Positions 31,577-42,722 of a stretch of 61,455 nt of DNA are shown piece after piece (within the stretch, counting starts at the first letter, position 1; every line of letters begins with the position of its first letter). The stretch spans positions 1-61,455 of the forward strand of contig NZ_PGGC01000102.1 in assembly GCF_002795305.1 (NCBI RefSeq), in the 5' to 3' direction. Under the pieces are notes generated by a model. That model worked only from the letters and a program-made list of their open reading frames with translations, had not been told where the DNA came from and searched no databases. This DNA comes from Aeromonas cavernicola. GTDB taxonomy: Bacteria; Pseudomonadota; Gammaproteobacteria; Enterobacterales; Aeromonadaceae. A program made the translations under genes and the position numbers.

Positions 31577-32311
31577 ATGAGTACCAATCCCAAGCCTGCA
31601 TACAGACGTGTTCTTCTGAAATTAAGTGGTGAAGCCCTGCAAGGAACCGAGGGGTTTGGCATTGACCCTGCGGTGCTCGATCGGATGGCCCAAGAGATCA
31701 AGGAACTGGTTGAGCTGGGGGTTCAGGTCGGGTTGGTCATCGGTGGTGGTAACTTGTTTCGTGGGGCTGGCCTTGCCAAAGCGGGCATGAACCGCGTGGT
31801 GGGCGATCACATGGGCATGCTGGCGACGGTGATGAACGGTCTGGCCATGCGTGATGCGTTGCATCGTGCTTATGTGAATGCTCGTCTGATGTCGGCTATC
31901 TCCTTGCAGGGGATCTGTGATTCCTATGTGTGGGCTGAGGCCATCAGCCAGTTGCGTGCTGGTAAAGTCGTTATTTTCTCTGCTGGCACCGGCAATCCTT
32001 TCTTTACGACCGATTCTGCCGCGTGTTTGCGTGGGATCGAAATTGAAGCTGATGTGGTGTTGAAGGCGACCAAGGTTGACGGGGTGTTTACCGACGATCC
32101 GGTTAAGAACCCTGATGCGGTGCTGTGCCAAGAGCTCAGTTACGAGGAAGTGCTTGAAAAAGAACTCAAAGTGATGGATCTTGCTGCCTTTACTCTGGCC
32201 CGCGACCACGATCTGCCAATCCGCGTATTTAACATGAACAAGCCAGGTGCACTGCGCCGCGTCATCATGGGCGAGCCGGAAGGCACTCTGATCCACCACG
32301 TCAGTAAATAA
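31577..32311 (+). CDS. pyrH: Uridylate kinase PyrH
   Basis: This 244-residue UMP kinase of the amino-acid kinase fold makes [16 protein letters not shown], the GGGNLFRG glycine loop, [19 protein letters not shown] and [18 protein letters not shown] are signatures. It lies in the conserved tsf-pyrH-frr order. Confidence 0.97.
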   Translation: MSTNPKPAYRRVLLKLSGEALQGTEGFGIDPAVLDRMAQEIKELVELGVQVGLVIGGGNLFRGAGLAKAGMNRVVGDHMGMLATVMNGLAMRDALHRAYVNARLMSAISLQGICDSYVWAEAISQLRAGKVVIFSAGTGNPFFTTDSAACLRGIEIEADVVLKATKVDGVFTDDPVKNPDAVLCQELSYEEVLEKELKVMDLAAFTLARDHDLPIRVFNMNKPGALRRVIMGEPEGTLIHHVSK

Positions 32312-32359
32312 GATTGATATGGGCCGTGTAACGGCTCCTTTGCTAAAAGGAAAACCACT

Positions 32360-32917
32360 GTGATCAACGAGATTAAAAACGACGCCAAAGAGCGCATGGG
32401 TAAGAGTGTCGAAGCGCTCAAGACTCAAATGTCCAAGATCCGTACTGGCCGTGCTCATCCCAGCTTGCTCGATGGTATCCAAGTTGAATATTACGGCGCC
32501 GCTACCCCGCTCAAGCAGCTCGCTAACGTGGTGGCTGAAGATGCGCGTACCCTCTCTATCTCTATTTTCGATCGTTCGATGATCCAGGCAGTAGAAAAGG
32601 CGATCCTCACTTCTGATCTGGGATTGAACCCGTCAAGTAATGGCCAGACCCTGCGGGTACCACTGCCACCGCTGACCGAAGAGCGTCGCCGTGACCTGAC
32701 CAAGATTGTGCGTGGTGAAGCAGAGAACGCCCGTGTTGCGGTACGTAACATTCGTCGTGATGCGAATGCCGACCTAAAAGCGTTGCTCAAAGAAAAAGAG
32801 ATCTCTGAAGATGACGATCGTCGCGCCCAAGAAGAGATTCAGAAGCTGACCGACGCCTACGTCAAGCTGGTCGATGAGGCCCTTGCCGGCAAGGAAAAGG
32901 AGCTAATGGAAATCTAA
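32360..32917 (+). CDS. frr: Ribosome recycling factor
   Basis: This 185-residue factor splits post-termination ribosomes with [23 protein letters not shown] begins helix 1, with [15 protein letters not shown] and [22 protein letters not shown] as signatures. The start codon is GTG, with AAAAGGAAAA upstream. Length matches E. coli RRF. Confidence 0.97.
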   Translation: MINEIKNDAKERMGKSVEALKTQMSKIRTGRAHPSLLDGIQVEYYGAATPLKQLANVVAEDARTLSISIFDRSMIQAVEKAILTSDLGLNPSSNGQTLRVPLPPLTEERRRDLTKIVRGEAENARVAVRNIRRDANADLKALLKEKEISEDDDRRAQEEIQKLTDAYVKLVDEALAGKEKELMEI

Positions 32918-32940
32918 GCGTCTGAAAGGTATATTACGAG

Positions 32941-32970
32941 CGCCGTGTAGTGCCCCTGCACGGCGTTTTT
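32941..32970 (+). terminator. Terminator after frr
   Basis: A 7-bp stem (CGCCGTG and CACGGCG) with an 11-base loop runs into TTTTT. It separates frr from the uppS-cdsA-dxr-rseP run. Confidence 0.75.
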
Positions 32971-32989
32971 GTCTTTGTGGGAGAAAACC

Positions 32990-33766
32990 ATGTCGCTGTT
33001 GGCTACGTTGGGTGATTGTGCCAACTCATCTTTGCCCCGTCACGTCGCCATTATCATGGATGGCAACGGGCGTTGGGCCCAAAATCGCGGCAAGCTGCGA
33101 GTCTACGGACATAAGGCTGGCGTCAAATCGGTTCGTGAAGCCGTTACCTTTGCAGCTCGGGCCAAGATTGAAGCGCTGACGCTGTTTGCCTTCTCCAGCG
33201 AAAACTGGCGTCGTCCAGAAGGGGAAGTGAATGCCCTGATGGAACTTTTCATGACAGTGCTAGGCCGAGAAGTGGGCAAACTTCACCGAAATGGGATCCG
33301 GCTGCGAGTTATCGGTGATACTGCGCGCTTTAGTGAACGTTTGCAGGCCAAGATTGCCAAGGCGGAGGCGCTGACTGCCGATAATCAGGGGCTGACCCTT
33401 AATATTGCTGCCAACTATGGCGGTCAGTGGGATATCACCCAGGCGGCGCGTAAGCTGGCTCATGCGGTGGCACGTGGTGAGTTAGATGCTGAGCAGGTCG
33501 ATGAGGCGATGTTAGAGCGTTACCTCTGCATGGCTGATTTACCCCCGGTGGACCTGTTAATCCGAACGGGTGGCGATCACCGGATCAGTAATTTTGTGCT
33601 GTGGCAGCTCGCTTATGCGGAGCTCTACTTTACCCCGGTATTGTGGCCCGATTTCAACGAGGCTGAGTTCAGTGAGGCTGTCGCCTCGTTCGTTGCCCGA
33701 GAGCGTCGCTTCGGTTGCACGGGTGAACAGATACGGGAACTTATCGCCGAGCAGCAGATCGGCTAA
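32990..33766 (+). CDS. uppS: Undecaprenyl diphosphate synthase
   Basis: This cis-prenyltransferase (258 residues) makes the C55 carrier lipid for peptidoglycan and O-antigen. [18 protein letters not shown] holds the catalytic Asp, with [25 protein letters not shown] and [14 protein letters not shown] following. GGAGA precedes the ATG at 32990. Here it directly follows frr; in E. coli dxr stands between them. Confidence 0.96.
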   Translation: MSLLATLGDCANSSLPRHVAIIMDGNGRWAQNRGKLRVYGHKAGVKSVREAVTFAARAKIEALTLFAFSSENWRRPEGEVNALMELFMTVLGREVGKLHRNGIRLRVIGDTARFSERLQAKIAKAEALTADNQGLTLNIAANYGGQWDITQAARKLAHAVARGELDAEQVDEAMLERYLCMADLPPVDLLIRTGGDHRISNFVLWQLAYAELYFTPVLWPDFNEAEFSEAVASFVARERRFGCTGEQIRELIAEQQIG

Positions 33767-33793
33767 ACCCCGCTCCCAAGAGAGAGGTTTCTT

Positions 33794-34651
33794 TTGCTAA
33801 AACAACGAATTATTACTGCTTTGATGTTGATCCCCTTAGTGCTTGGGGCGCTTTTTTTTCTACCACTGAAGTTTTTTGCCTTGTTGGCTGCGTTAATTTT
33901 TCTGTTAGCCAGCCGCGAGTGGGGGGGATTTGTTGCTACCGGTTCGTCGCAGTGGCTGCCCTTAGGGTTTTGTCTGTTGCTTGGCGCAAGCCTGTTAGGG
34001 TTGCCGGTCGATCAACTCTGGACGCCCCATCTGCACCCCATCGTCATCGGCGTGCTCTGGTGTGCGGTTAGCTGGTGGTTACTCGGTCTGCTATTAGTAC
34101 TGCGTTATCCTCGCAGCGCTGAGCTATGGCGATCTTCCACTTGGCTTAAGTCGCTGTTTGGGCTGGTCACCTTGGTCCCTTTTTTCTGGTCACTGGTAGC
34201 GATCCGTGGCTACAACTTTTATCACGATCCCATGATGGGGGCTTGGATCCTGTTGTTCGTGATGGGCCTTGTGTGGGCGGCCGATTCAGGCGCCTATTTT
34301 TTCGGCAAGGCATTCGGTAAACGCAAGTTGGCGCCCGCCGTCAGTCCTGGCAAAACTATCGAAGGGATGTGTGGTGGCCTCTTTACCGCCAGCCTGCTGG
34401 CCATCGGCGTGACCTGGTCAATGGGATTTGTGCCAGCCAAGATGTTCACCGTGCTGTTCTGCTCCCTGTTAGCGGTATTGGCCTCGGTGCTGGGTGATCT
34501 GACCGAGAGCATGTTCAAGCGCGAAGCGGGCATTAAGGACTCTGGGAACCTGCTACCAGGCCATGGCGGTATTCTTGATCGGATCGACAGTCTCACCGCT
34601 GCGCTGCCGGTATTTCTGCTCAGCTATCTGCTACTGAGTCAGGAGTTGTGA
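33794..34651 (+). CDS. cdsA: Phosphatidate cytidylyltransferase CdsA
   Basis: This inner-membrane enzyme (285 residues, about eight hydrophobic segments) makes CDP-diacylglycerol. The CDS signature [29 protein letters not shown] is complete near the C-terminus. The start is TTG at 33794, with AGAGAGG upstream and the family-like [16 protein letters not shown]. It overlaps dxr by one base. Confidence 0.95.
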   Translation: MLKQRIITALMLIPLVLGALFFLPLKFFALLAALIFLLASREWGGFVATGSSQWLPLGFCLLLGASLLGLPVDQLWTPHLHPIVIGVLWCAVSWWLLGLLLVLRYPRSAELWRSSTWLKSLFGLVTLVPFFWSLVAIRGYNFYHDPMMGAWILLFVMGLVWAADSGAYFFGKAFGKRKLAPAVSPGKTIEGMCGGLFTASLLAIGVTWSMGFVPAKMFTVLFCSLLAVLASVLGDLTESMFKREAGIKDSGNLLPGHGGILDRIDSLTAALPVFLLSYLLLSQEL

Positions 34652-35847
34652 TGCAGCAATCACTGGTTATTCTGGGGGCCTCCGGCTCCATCGGTCAGAG
34701 TACCTTGAAAGTGCTGCGCCATAACCCAAGCAGTTGGCACGTCTTGGCGTTGACCGCTGCCCGCAACGTGGATGCCATGTTGCGGGACTGTCTTGAATTT
34801 TCCCCCCGTTTTGCGGTGATGGTCGATGAGGATGCCGCCCGAGCCTTGGCTGCGGGTCTCAAAACCCACGGCAGTGCGACCCAAGTCATGGCGGGCGTGG
34901 ACGCCCTGTGCGATGTGGCCGCCCATCCCGATGCCCATAGCGTGATGGCCGCCATCGTGGGGGCGGCCGGTCTGGCCCCGACCATGGCCGCGGTACGTGC
35001 GGGCAAGCGTATCTTGCTGGCCAACAAGGAGGCATTGGTGATGTCCGGTGCTTTCTTCATGGAGGCCGTGCGCGAGCATGGTGCCGAACTGCTGCCCATC
35101 GACAGTGAACACAATGCTATTTTTCAGTGTCTGCCGACCGAGGTACAGCGTCAGCCCGGTTTTTGCGATCTGGCTGCCGCAGGGGTCAGCAAGATTTTGC
35201 TGACCGGTTCCGGCGGCCCGTTTCGTTACACCGAGATCAGTGAGTTGGGCAAGGTGACTCCTGCACAGGCCATTGCTCATCCCAACTGGTCGATGGGGGC
35301 CAAGATTTCGGTCGACTCTGCCACCATGATCAACAAGGGATTGGAGTATATCGAGGCGCGTTGGCTGTTCAACGCCGCCCCCGAGCAGATCCAGGTAGTG
35401 ATCCATCCGCAGTCAGTGATCCACTCCATGGTGCAGTACAAGGATGGCTCAGTGTTAGCCCAATTGGGTAATCCTGACATGTGTACTCCTATTGCTCATG
35501 CACTGGCATACCCCGCCCGAATCTCTTCTAGTGTGGAACCATTGGACTTTTTCACTGTCGGAGAATTCAGCTTCATTCGACCCGATTATGCGCGTTATCC
35601 CAATTTGGCACTGGCTATCAATGCGTGCCAACAAGGGCAAGCTGCCACGACCGCGCTGAATGCGGCTAATGAAGAGGCCGTGGCTGCTTTTTTAAGCACT
35701 CGGATCGGTTTTATGGATATTTCTAGGATTAATGAAGCCGTGATGTTGGCATTTGAAAGCAGTGCTGTGGGATCGTTAGACGATTTGCTGGTGTTGGATG
35801 AGATGGCCAGAGAGCGTGCTCACCACCTGATTAAGGAGCTCGGCTGA
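34651..35847 (+). CDS. dxr: 1-deoxy-D-xylulose 5-phosphate reductoisomerase
   Basis: This 398-residue NADPH enzyme makes MEP, the second step of non-mevalonate isoprenoid synthesis. [18 protein letters not shown] is the nucleotide-binding loop. [26 protein letters not shown] and GSGGPFR form the active site, with [21 protein letters not shown] following. AGGAG lies before the ATG. Base composition shifts from GC-rich to AT-richer near 35,440, within the gene. Start and stop overlap both neighbours by one base. Confidence 0.96.
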   Translation: MQQSLVILGASGSIGQSTLKVLRHNPSSWHVLALTAARNVDAMLRDCLEFSPRFAVMVDEDAARALAAGLKTHGSATQVMAGVDALCDVAAHPDAHSVMAAIVGAAGLAPTMAAVRAGKRILLANKEALVMSGAFFMEAVREHGAELLPIDSEHNAIFQCLPTEVQRQPGFCDLAAAGVSKILLTGSGGPFRYTEISELGKVTPAQAIAHPNWSMGAKISVDSATMINKGLEYIEARWLFNAAPEQIQVVIHPQSVIHSMVQYKDGSVLAQLGNPDMCTPIAHALAYPARISSSVEPLDFFTVGEFSFIRPDYARYPNLALAINACQQGQAATTALNAANEEAVAAFLSTRIGFMDISRINEAVMLAFESSAVGSLDDLLVLDEMARERAHHLIKELG

Positions 35848-37199
35848 TGGGCGGTGTGTTGTGGAATATGGGCGCCTTTATTGTTGCGCTTGGGTTGTTA
35901 GTGGCGGTACATGAGTTCGGTCATTTCTGGGTTGCCCGTCGCTGTGGTGTGCGGGTTGAACGTTTTTCTATCGGTTTTGGCAAAGCGCTCTGGCGCAAAA
36001 TGGGCAAAGATGGCACCGAATATGTGCTGGCACTGATCCCCCTCGGTGGTTACGTCAAGATGCTTGACGGTCGAGTCGATGAACTCAAGCCCGGTGACGA
36101 GCAGTATGCTTTTAATCACAAAAGTGTCTGGGCGCGGATGGCAATTGTGGCGGCAGGCCCCATGGCCAATTTTGTGTTCGCCCTGTTTGCCCTTTGGTTG
36201 ATGTTTATCATCGGGGTGCCCAGCGTCAAACCCGTAATAGGTGAGGTGCGTCCTGCCTCCATCGTTGCCGCAGCGGGGATTACCCCAGGCATGGAGATTG
36301 TGGGGGTGGGTAACCAAGAGACCGGTGATTGGGAAAGTGTGACTTACGCTCTCATTAGTCATTTGGGCGACAGTTCCGTCACCCTCACACTAAAAACGCC
36401 GCACACCAGCTATGTCACCGACAAAGAGCTATCGCTACAGAGTTGGGTCTTTGATCCAGATAAACAGTCGCCGATAGCTAGCCTTGGTATTATTCCGCTC
36501 GGGAACAAAGCGTTGCCAGTGGTCTCTGCGGTGGTTGCCAATAGTGCTAGTGAGCGGGCCGGCGTCTTGGTTGGCGATAAAATCCTCACCCTAGCAGGGC
36601 AGAGCATCACTGAGTGGCAGCAATTTGTTGAACGAGTGCAACAGGCTCCTGGTGAAACGCTGCTGCTTGAGGTGGCACGTGATGGACAGACATTGTCCTT
36701 AACATTGACGCCTGATGAGAAAACGGTTCAAGGCAAACAGGTTGGCTTTGTTGGTTTATCACCGGAGTTAGTTCCATTACCGGATGAATATCGAATTCTG
36801 TTACAGTATGGGCCTTTCCAAGCGCTGTGGCAGGCTGCCCAGAAGAGTTGGAGCCTGATCACTCTGACCTTTGATATGATCGGTAAGCTGATAGGCGGCA
36901 TTGTTTCACTAGACAACCTAAGTGGGCCCATCTCGATTGCTAAAGGAGCGGGTAGCAGTGCTGATTATGGGTTGGTCTATTTCTTGAGTTTTCTGGCACT
37001 GATCAGTGTCAATTTGGGGATCATCAATTTGTTTCCTCTTCCGGTACTTGATGGTGGCCATCTCGTTTATTTCTGCATCGAAGCGGTCAGAGGTAAACCA
37101 GTATCGGAAAAAGTACAGGAAGTCGGTTTCAGGATTGGTGCAGCCATTCTGATGTTATTGATGGGTATTGCGTTGTTTAACGATTTCGCTCGCCTTTGA
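35847..37199 (+). CDS. rseP: Sigma-E regulated site-2 protease RseP
   Basis: This intramembrane zinc metalloprotease (450 residues) cuts RseA in the envelope stress response. The HEFGH zinc motif is at residues 22-26 in the first membrane segment, and the second motif [13 protein letters not shown] gives the Asp ligand. Two PDZ domains lie between (about 115-190 and 205-300). The ATG overlaps the dxr stop. Confidence 0.96.
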   Translation: MGGVLWNMGAFIVALGLLVAVHEFGHFWVARRCGVRVERFSIGFGKALWRKMGKDGTEYVLALIPLGGYVKMLDGRVDELKPGDEQYAFNHKSVWARMAIVAAGPMANFVFALFALWLMFIIGVPSVKPVIGEVRPASIVAAAGITPGMEIVGVGNQETGDWESVTYALISHLGDSSVTLTLKTPHTSYVTDKELSLQSWVFDPDKQSPIASLGIIPLGNKALPVVSAVVANSASERAGVLVGDKILTLAGQSITEWQQFVERVQQAPGETLLLEVARDGQTLSLTLTPDEKTVQGKQVGFVGLSPELVPLPDEYRILLQYGPFQALWQAAQKSWSLITLTFDMIGKLIGGIVSLDNLSGPISIAKGAGSSADYGLVYFLSFLALISVNLGIINLFPLPVLDGGHLVYFCIEAVRGKPVSEKVQEVGFRIGAAILMLLMGIALFNDFARL

Positions 37200-37233
37200 G
37201 GCAAGAGCATCAACAAGGACACATAAGAACAAA

Positions 37234-39762
37234 ATGGCTGTTAACAAAGCATTGGTATTGAGTTGCCTGCTGGGTGCCAGTTTCTTGGCCCAAGCGGCCC
37301 CTGCCTCTTTTGTGGTGCAAGATATTCAGGTCGACGGATTACAACGGGTGACATTGGGTGCCGCGTTGTTGAATCTGCCGATCCGTGTCGGTGATACGGT
37401 TGATACGGTGAGCTTGGCGAGCGCCATCAAAAAGCTCTACTCGTCTGGCAACTTCGAGGATGTAAAAGTCTATCGCGATGGCCAAATACTGCAGGTCATG
37501 GTCAAGGAGCGCCCGACTATCTCCAGCATTGAGTTTGCTGGCAACAAGGATATAAAAGAAGAGCAGCTGACCCAAAGTCTCGACTCTTCTGGTATCCGTG
37601 TAGGCGATCCCTTAGATCGTACCGTGTTGAGCTCCCTAGAGAAGGGATTAGAAGATTTCTACTATGGCGTGGGTAAATACTCGGCCAAAGTCAAAGCGAT
37701 TGTTACGCCATTACCACGTAATCGGGTTGACCTGAAGTTCACCTTCGTTGAAGGTCAGGCAGCCAAAATCCAGCAGATTAATATTGTCGGTAACAGTGTC
37801 TTCCCTGAAGAGAAGCTGATCGCCCAACTCTCTCTGCGCGATGAAGTGCCATGGTGGAACTTCACCGCTGATCAGCGTTATCAAAAGCAGAAACTGGCCG
37901 GTGATATCGAGACCCTGCGCTCCTACTACATGGATCGTGGCTATATTCGCTTTCAGCAAGAGTCCACTCAAGTTTCGATGACCCCAGATAAAAAGGGTGT
38001 CTATGTGACTCTCAACATCAAAGAAGGGGAGCGATACAAGGTCTCTGGGATTCAGGTTAAGGGCGATCTTATCGACCGTGGTAGTGAGATGAGAGAGCTT
38101 ATCCCCATCAAAGCTGGTACAACCTACTCCGCGAGCCAGGTGACTCATACCGAAGAGGTACTATCTAAATTCCTCGGTCGCTATGGCTATGCCTATCCGA
38201 AAGTGGTGACCTTCCCGCAAATTAATGATGAGAGCAAAGAAGTAGAGTTGATTGTGAATATCGAGCCCGGTCCACGGGTTTATGTTCGTAACATTAACTT
38301 TAGCGGCAACGTGACCACGGAAGATGAAGTGCTGCGCCGTGAAATGCGCCAAATGGAGGGGACTTGGCTCTCTTCTGATAACGTAGCGCAATCAAAAGAT
38401 CGCCTTAATCGCCTTGGATATTTCGAGTCCGCAGAAGTTGAGACCAAGCGGGTGCCGGGCAGTGATGACTTAGTAGATCTTGATTTTAAAGTCAAAGAGC
38501 AGCCAGCCGGTTCCATTAATGCGGGTATTGGTTATGGCACTGAGTCAGGTCTTAGTCTTCAAGCGGGCATCTCTCAAGATAACTTCATGGGTACGGGTAA
38601 GAAAGTCGCTATTAGTGCCAGTACCAATGACTACTCCAAGAATATTGACCTCAGTTACAACGATCCCTATTTCACCGTTGATGGGATCAGTTTGGGTGGC
38701 CGGGTTTACTACAACCAATTCCGTGCTGACGATGCTGATATTGTGTCCTATGAAAATGAGACGGTAGGCTTCCGGCTTTCTAGTGGTTTTCCAGTCAATG
38801 AATACAATCGACTGGATTTCAGTACTGGCATCGAGAGTACCAAGCTGAGTCGCCCCACGTTTAATGCAAACAGCTACCAACAGTGTCTAAAAGACAATGA
38901 AACAAATTCTTCATTTTGCTGGGATCAATGGAATGACAGTCGCCAGTCCGCCCAATTGGATGAGTTCTGGAACCTCTACTCACAAGATGGCGCTAACTTA
39001 GACTTCGTGACCGTTGACCTGACGGCAAGTTGGACTCGATCAACCCTTAATAAGGGCATGTTCCCCACTGCCGGCGACCGTCAGCGCCTCAATGCCAAGG
39101 TGACCATCCCAGGTATGGAGCTGCAGTATTACAAGCTCTCTGCTGAAGATGCTCATTACTACCCACTGGATGCAGATCACAACTGGGTCATGATTGGTAA
39201 GGGCCGTGTCTCTTACGGCACTGGGTATGGTGATAACACCATGCTGCCCTTCTTTGAGAATTACTATGCTGGTGGTTTCGATACGGTGCGGGGCTTTAAG
39301 AGCAACACCATTGGTCCCAAGGCTATTTATGCTACCTATAACAAGCCTCCTCAGGATTGTGTTGGCGATGCATGTATTCCGAGTAAAACAGGCTACTACG
39401 AAGGCTCTGACACCTCTGTTGGTGGTAACGCCTTGGCGGTCGCCTCCTTCGAGCTGGTCTTCCCTACTCCGTTTGTCTCTGAGACCTATCGCCCACAGAT
39501 CCGTACCACCGCATTTATCGATGCAGGTAGCGTCTGGAGTACCGAGTTCGCTAATGGTAACTATGCTTGTGCAAGTGGTTCTAACTGCAATTACTTGAGC
39601 CAAGATTACTCAGATCCTGCCAATGTTCGTGTGTCAGCGGGGGTTTCACTGCAGTGGCTATCACCGATGGGGCCGCTCGTCTTTGCCTTGGCTAAACCCA
39701 TTAAAGAATACGAGGGCGACCGAACCGAGTTCTTCTCATTTAATATCGGGCGTACGTTCTAA
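37234..39762 (+). CDS. bamA: Outer membrane protein assembly factor BamA
   Basis: This 842-residue outer-membrane insertase has a signal peptide (about 1-21, ending LAQA), five POTRA domains (about 22-420) and a 16-strand barrel ending in the aromatic FNIGRTF. The VRGF lid motif of loop 6 lies at 685-688. It is about 30 residues longer than E. coli BamA. Cysteines appear in three close pairs in the barrel half (551/562, 709/714, 779/785); the middle pair corresponds to the loop 6 pair known in E. coli. It lies between rseP and skp as usual. Confidence 0.96.
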   Translation: MAVNKALVLSCLLGASFLAQAAPASFVVQDIQVDGLQRVTLGAALLNLPIRVGDTVDTVSLASAIKKLYSSGNFEDVKVYRDGQILQVMVKERPTISSIEFAGNKDIKEEQLTQSLDSSGIRVGDPLDRTVLSSLEKGLEDFYYGVGKYSAKVKAIVTPLPRNRVDLKFTFVEGQAAKIQQINIVGNSVFPEEKLIAQLSLRDEVPWWNFTADQRYQKQKLAGDIETLRSYYMDRGYIRFQQESTQVSMTPDKKGVYVTLNIKEGERYKVSGIQVKGDLIDRGSEMRELIPIKAGTTYSASQVTHTEEVLSKFLGRYGYAYPKVVTFPQINDESKEVELIVNIEPGPRVYVRNINFSGNVTTEDEVLRREMRQMEGTWLSSDNVAQSKDRLNRLGYFESAEVETKRVPGSDDLVDLDFKVKEQPAGSINAGIGYGTESGLSLQAGISQDNFMGTGKKVAISASTNDYSKNIDLSYNDPYFTVDGISLGGRVYYNQFRADDADIVSYENETVGFRLSSGFPVNEYNRLDFSTGIESTKLSRPTFNANSYQQCLKDNETNSSFCWDQWNDSRQSAQLDEFWNLYSQDGANLDFVTVDLTASWTRSTLNKGMFPTAGDRQRLNAKVTIPGMELQYYKLSAEDAHYYPLDADHNWVMIGKGRVSYGTGYGDNTMLPFFENYYAGGFDTVRGFKSNTIGPKAIYATYNKPPQDCVGDACIPSKTGYYEGSDTSVGGNALAVASFELVFPTPFVSETYRPQIRTTAFIDAGSVWSTEFANGNYACASGSNCNYLSQDYSDPANVRVSAGVSLQWLSPMGPLVFALAKPIKEYEGDRTEFFSFNIGRTF

Positions 39763-39800
39763 TCCGTTTTCTCCGACTCACTTAGTGGGGAAGGGAATGA

Positions 39801-39821
39801 TGGGGGCTTAGGGTGCCCCCA
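39801..39821 (+). repeat. Hairpin between bamA and skp
   Basis: TGGGGGC and GCCCCCA form a 7-bp stem with a 7-base loop and no T-run. It may stabilise the bamA 3' end or weaken read-through into skp. Confidence 0.45.
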
Positions 39822-39903
39822 CACAGTAACAAGACGGCAATCACGCCGTTTACTTAGTCGCGTAAATCAGGTAGCCCTCACCACGAGGGACCAAGGAGTA
39901 AGT

Positions 39904-40416
39904 GTGAATAAAGCGTTGAAAGTAGCTGGGTTGAGCTTTGCACTGATGGCTGCCGGTATTGGGTCTGCTTTTGCTGAGACTAAAATTGCCGTGGTTGATA
40001 TGGGTGAAGTGTTCCAAAAGTTGCCCCAGCGTGAAGCTGTGGCGACCAAGCTAAAAGGCGAATTTGAACCACGCATGCGCGAGTTACAAAAGCTGGAGGC
40101 TGACGGCCAGAAACTGGTTGAAAAGTTCAAGAAGGATGAATCCTTCATGAGCGCTGAGCAGAAGAAGCAGAGTCAAGAAAAGCTCGCTAAGTTACAAGTG
40201 GAATTCAACCAGAAGCGTCAGGCGTTTGAGCAGGACAACGGTCGCCGTCAGTCCGAAGAGCGCAATAAGATCCTGACCAAGGTGCAGGCTGCTATCGACT
40301 CTATTGCTAAGAGCAATGGCTACGATCTGGTGCTGGACCGCAATGCCGCGCCCTATGCGAGCAGCAAGCTGGATATTTCCGCTCAAGTCATTTCTCAGGT
40401 AAGCAAGAGCAACTAA
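39904..40416 (+). CDS. skp: Periplasmic chaperone Skp (OmpH)
   Basis: This 170-residue trimeric chaperone carries unfolded outer-membrane proteins. A signal peptide of about 24 residues ends SAFAE. The body is a long Lys/Glu-rich coiled coil (FEPRMRELQKLEADGQKLVEKF), and the C-terminal YDLVLDRNAAPYAS forms the body domain. The start is GTG with AGGAG 6 bases upstream. It ends 3 bases before lpxD. Confidence 0.93.
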   Translation: MNKALKVAGLSFALMAAGIGSAFAETKIAVVDMGEVFQKLPQREAVATKLKGEFEPRMRELQKLEADGQKLVEKFKKDESFMSAEQKKQSQEKLAKLQVEFNQKRQAFEQDNGRRQSEERNKILTKVQAAIDSIAKSNGYDLVLDRNAAPYASSKLDISAQVISQVSKSN

Positions 40417-40419
40417 TTG

Positions 40420-41439
40420 ATGGCATTTACTCTCGCACAGCTGGCTCAGCAACTGGGGGCCGAGATCCATGGCGATGGAACCTTGGAAATCCGCAAGGTA
40501 GCGACACTGGAAAAGGCTGGGGAGGGAGATATTACCTTTCTCTCCAACAAAAAGTACCGTGCTTATCTGGAGCAGAGCAAGGCGACCGCAGTGCTCATTA
40601 CAGAGGCGGATTTGCCATTTTGTCCCACCAATGCTCTGGTGCTCAAAGACCCCTATGTGGGTTTTGCTCGGGTAGCTCAACTGCTCGACACTACTCCGCA
40701 ACCGGCCACGGATATCCATCCGAGTGCTGTTATCGCGGCAGATGTCCAACTGGGCGAGAGAGTCGCTATCGGTGCCAATGCAGTCATCGAATCCGGTGTG
40801 GTACTGGGTGACGATGTACGCATTGGCCCAGGTTGTTTTGTTGGCAAGCATACTCGGCTGGGAGCGCGCTCTCGGCTATGGGCCAACGTTACCCTTTATC
40901 ACCATGTGACCATGGGTACTGACTGTCTGGTTCAATCCGGCACAGTGATCGGTGCAGATGGTTTCGGTTATGCCAACGAACGTGGTGAATGGATCAAGAT
41001 CCCCCAGCTCGGTGGTGTGACCATTGGCAACCGAGTCGAGATCGGTGCCTGCACCACCATTGACCGTGGTGCGTTGGAAGATACCCGCATCGCTGACAAC
41101 GTCATCATCGACAACCAATGCCAGATCGCCCACAACGTGGAAATTGGCTACGGCACCGCCGTGGCGGGTTCTACTGTGATGGCGGGTAGTCTCAAGGTAG
41201 GCAAGTACTGTATCATTGGCGGCGCTTCGGTCTTTAACGGGCATATGGAAATCTGCGACCAAGCCACTGTAACCGGCATGGCCATGGTGATGCGACCCAT
41301 CACCGAGCCCGGTGTTTACTCTTCTGGTATTCCTTTGCAAACCAACAAAGAGTGGCGCAAGACCGCCGCCCGAGTTATGCGCATTGAAGAGATGCACAAG
41401 CGGTTAAGCAAGCTTGAGAAACAGTTGGAACAAGAATAA
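40420..41439 (+). CDS. lpxD: UDP-3-O-(3-hydroxyacyl)glucosamine N-acyltransferase LpxD
   Basis: This enzyme (339 residues) adds the N-linked acyl chain in lipid A synthesis. An N-terminal uridine-binding domain ([20 protein letters not shown]) is followed by a left-handed beta-helix of hexapeptide repeats ([38 protein letters not shown] with the catalytic-site His region). A C-terminal helix ends it. It starts 3 bases after skp. Confidence 0.95.
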   Translation: MAFTLAQLAQQLGAEIHGDGTLEIRKVATLEKAGEGDITFLSNKKYRAYLEQSKATAVLITEADLPFCPTNALVLKDPYVGFARVAQLLDTTPQPATDIHPSAVIAADVQLGERVAIGANAVIESGVVLGDDVRIGPGCFVGKHTRLGARSRLWANVTLYHHVTMGTDCLVQSGTVIGADGFGYANERGEWIKIPQLGGVTIGNRVEIGACTTIDRGALEDTRIADNVIIDNQCQIAHNVEIGYGTAVAGSTVMAGSLKVGKYCIIGGASVFNGHMEICDQATVTGMAMVMRPITEPGVYSSGIPLQTNKEWRKTAARVMRIEEMHKRLSKLEKQLEQE

Positions 41440-41463
41440 TCACGATTGGTATAGGGTACTGTT

Positions 41464-41925
41464 TTGACTACAGAAAAAAAGAGTTTAGGGATCCAAGAGA
41501 TCATGGATCTGCTGCCCCACCGTTATCCGTTTCTGATGGTGGATAAGGTTGAAAACTACGAAATCAGTGATGAACGCAAAACCTTGCGTGCTATCAAAAA
41601 TGTTTCGTTTAACGAGCCAATCTTTCAGGGACACTTTCCAGCCAAGCCGGTATTCCCAGGTGTATTGATCCTCGAAGCGATGGCGCAAGCCACCGGCATC
41701 TTGGCCTTTACCATGGTGGGTAAGCCGTCTCCCAACGAACTCTACTATTTTGCCTCCATCGACAACGCTCGCTTCAAGCGCCCGGTCGGACCCGGTGATC
41801 AGCTGGTGCTCGACGTGGAGTTCCTGAAAGAGCGTCGCGGTATTGCCAAGTTCACCGGTGTTGCTACTGTCGACGGTGAAGTAGTCTGTACTGCCGAGTT
41901 GATGTGCGCCAAACGCGAGGTTTAA
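41464..41925 (+). CDS. fabZ: 3-hydroxyacyl-ACP dehydratase FabZ
   Basis: This 153-residue hot-dog-fold enzyme dehydrates 3-hydroxyacyl-ACP in fatty acid synthesis. [14 protein letters not shown] and the catalytic His in [22 protein letters not shown] are intact. The start is TTG (MTTEKKSL); E. coli FabZ has the same N-terminus and, as I recall, the same start codon. It lies between lpxD and lpxA, which share its 3-hydroxyacyl-ACP pool. Confidence 0.95.
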   Translation: MTTEKKSLGIQEIMDLLPHRYPFLMVDKVENYEISDERKTLRAIKNVSFNEPIFQGHFPAKPVFPGVLILEAMAQATGILAFTMVGKPSPNELYYFASIDNARFKRPVGPGDQLVLDVEFLKERRGIAKFTGVATVDGEVVCTAELMCAKREV

Positions 41926-41930
41926 CACAC

Positions 41931-42722
41931 GTGATCGATCAGACTGCCATCATTCACGATACTGCTATCGTCCATGAGTCTGCCGTGATCGGTAAAGGGG
42001 TTGAAATAGGCCCCTTTTCTGTCATCGGCGCCGAGGTAGAAATTGGCGACAACACTTGGGTTAGCTCCCATGTGGTGATCAAGGGCCCGACTAAGATTGG
42101 TCGTGGTAACAAGATCTTCCAGCACACCTCGATTGGTGAGGATTGCCAAGATAAGAAGTACGCTAATGAGCGTACTTTCCTCGAAATTGGCGATAACAAC
42201 GTCATTCGTGAGAACTGTACCGTGCACCGTGGCACCATTCAGGATCAATCTCTGACCAAGGTGGGCAGCGGTAACCTGTTCATGGTCAACGTCCACGTGG
42301 CCCACGACTGCATCATCGGTGACCACTGCATCTTCGCCAATAACGCGACCCTCGCAGGCCACGTGGTGATTGGCGATTTCGTGATCTTTGGTGGTCTCTC
42401 CGCTATTCACCAGTTTGGTCGCGTTGGCTCCCACGCCTTTGTTGGTGGCTGCGCCGCTCTGAACAAGGACGTGCCGCCTTATGTGATGGCCGCTGGCAAC
42501 TATGCCAAGCCGTTCGGGGTTAACTCCGAAGGATTGCGTCGCCGTGGTTTCAGCGCGGAAGCCATCTCCGCTGTCAAGCGTGCCTACAAAGAGATCTTCC
42601 GCTCCGGCAAGACCATCGAAGAGGTGCTACCCGTCCTGATCGAGATGGCGCAAAGTGAGCCAGCAGTTCAGCCCTACGTGGATTTCCTCAAAGACAACGA
42701 GCGCGGGATCATCCGTGCCTGA
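41931..42722 (+). CDS. lpxA: UDP-N-acetylglucosamine acyltransferase LpxA
   Basis: This 263-residue enzyme starts lipid A synthesis by O-acylation of UDP-GlcNAc. It is a beta-helix of hexapeptide repeats with [13 protein letters not shown], then [10 protein letters not shown], and the catalytic His in [29 protein letters not shown] begins the C-terminal helices. GTG at 41931 is the start (MIDQTAIIH fits the family), with GAGG upstream; an earlier start would extend back into fabZ. Confidence 0.95.
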   Translation: MIDQTAIIHDTAIVHESAVIGKGVEIGPFSVIGAEVEIGDNTWVSSHVVIKGPTKIGRGNKIFQHTSIGEDCQDKKYANERTFLEIGDNNVIRENCTVHRGTIQDQSLTKVGSGNLFMVNVHVAHDCIIGDHCIFANNATLAGHVVIGDFVIFGGLSAIHQFGRVGSHAFVGGCAALNKDVPPYVMAAGNYAKPFGVNSEGLRRRGFSAEAISAVKRAYKEIFRSGKTIEEVLPVLIEMAQSEPAVQPYVDFLKDNERGIIRA

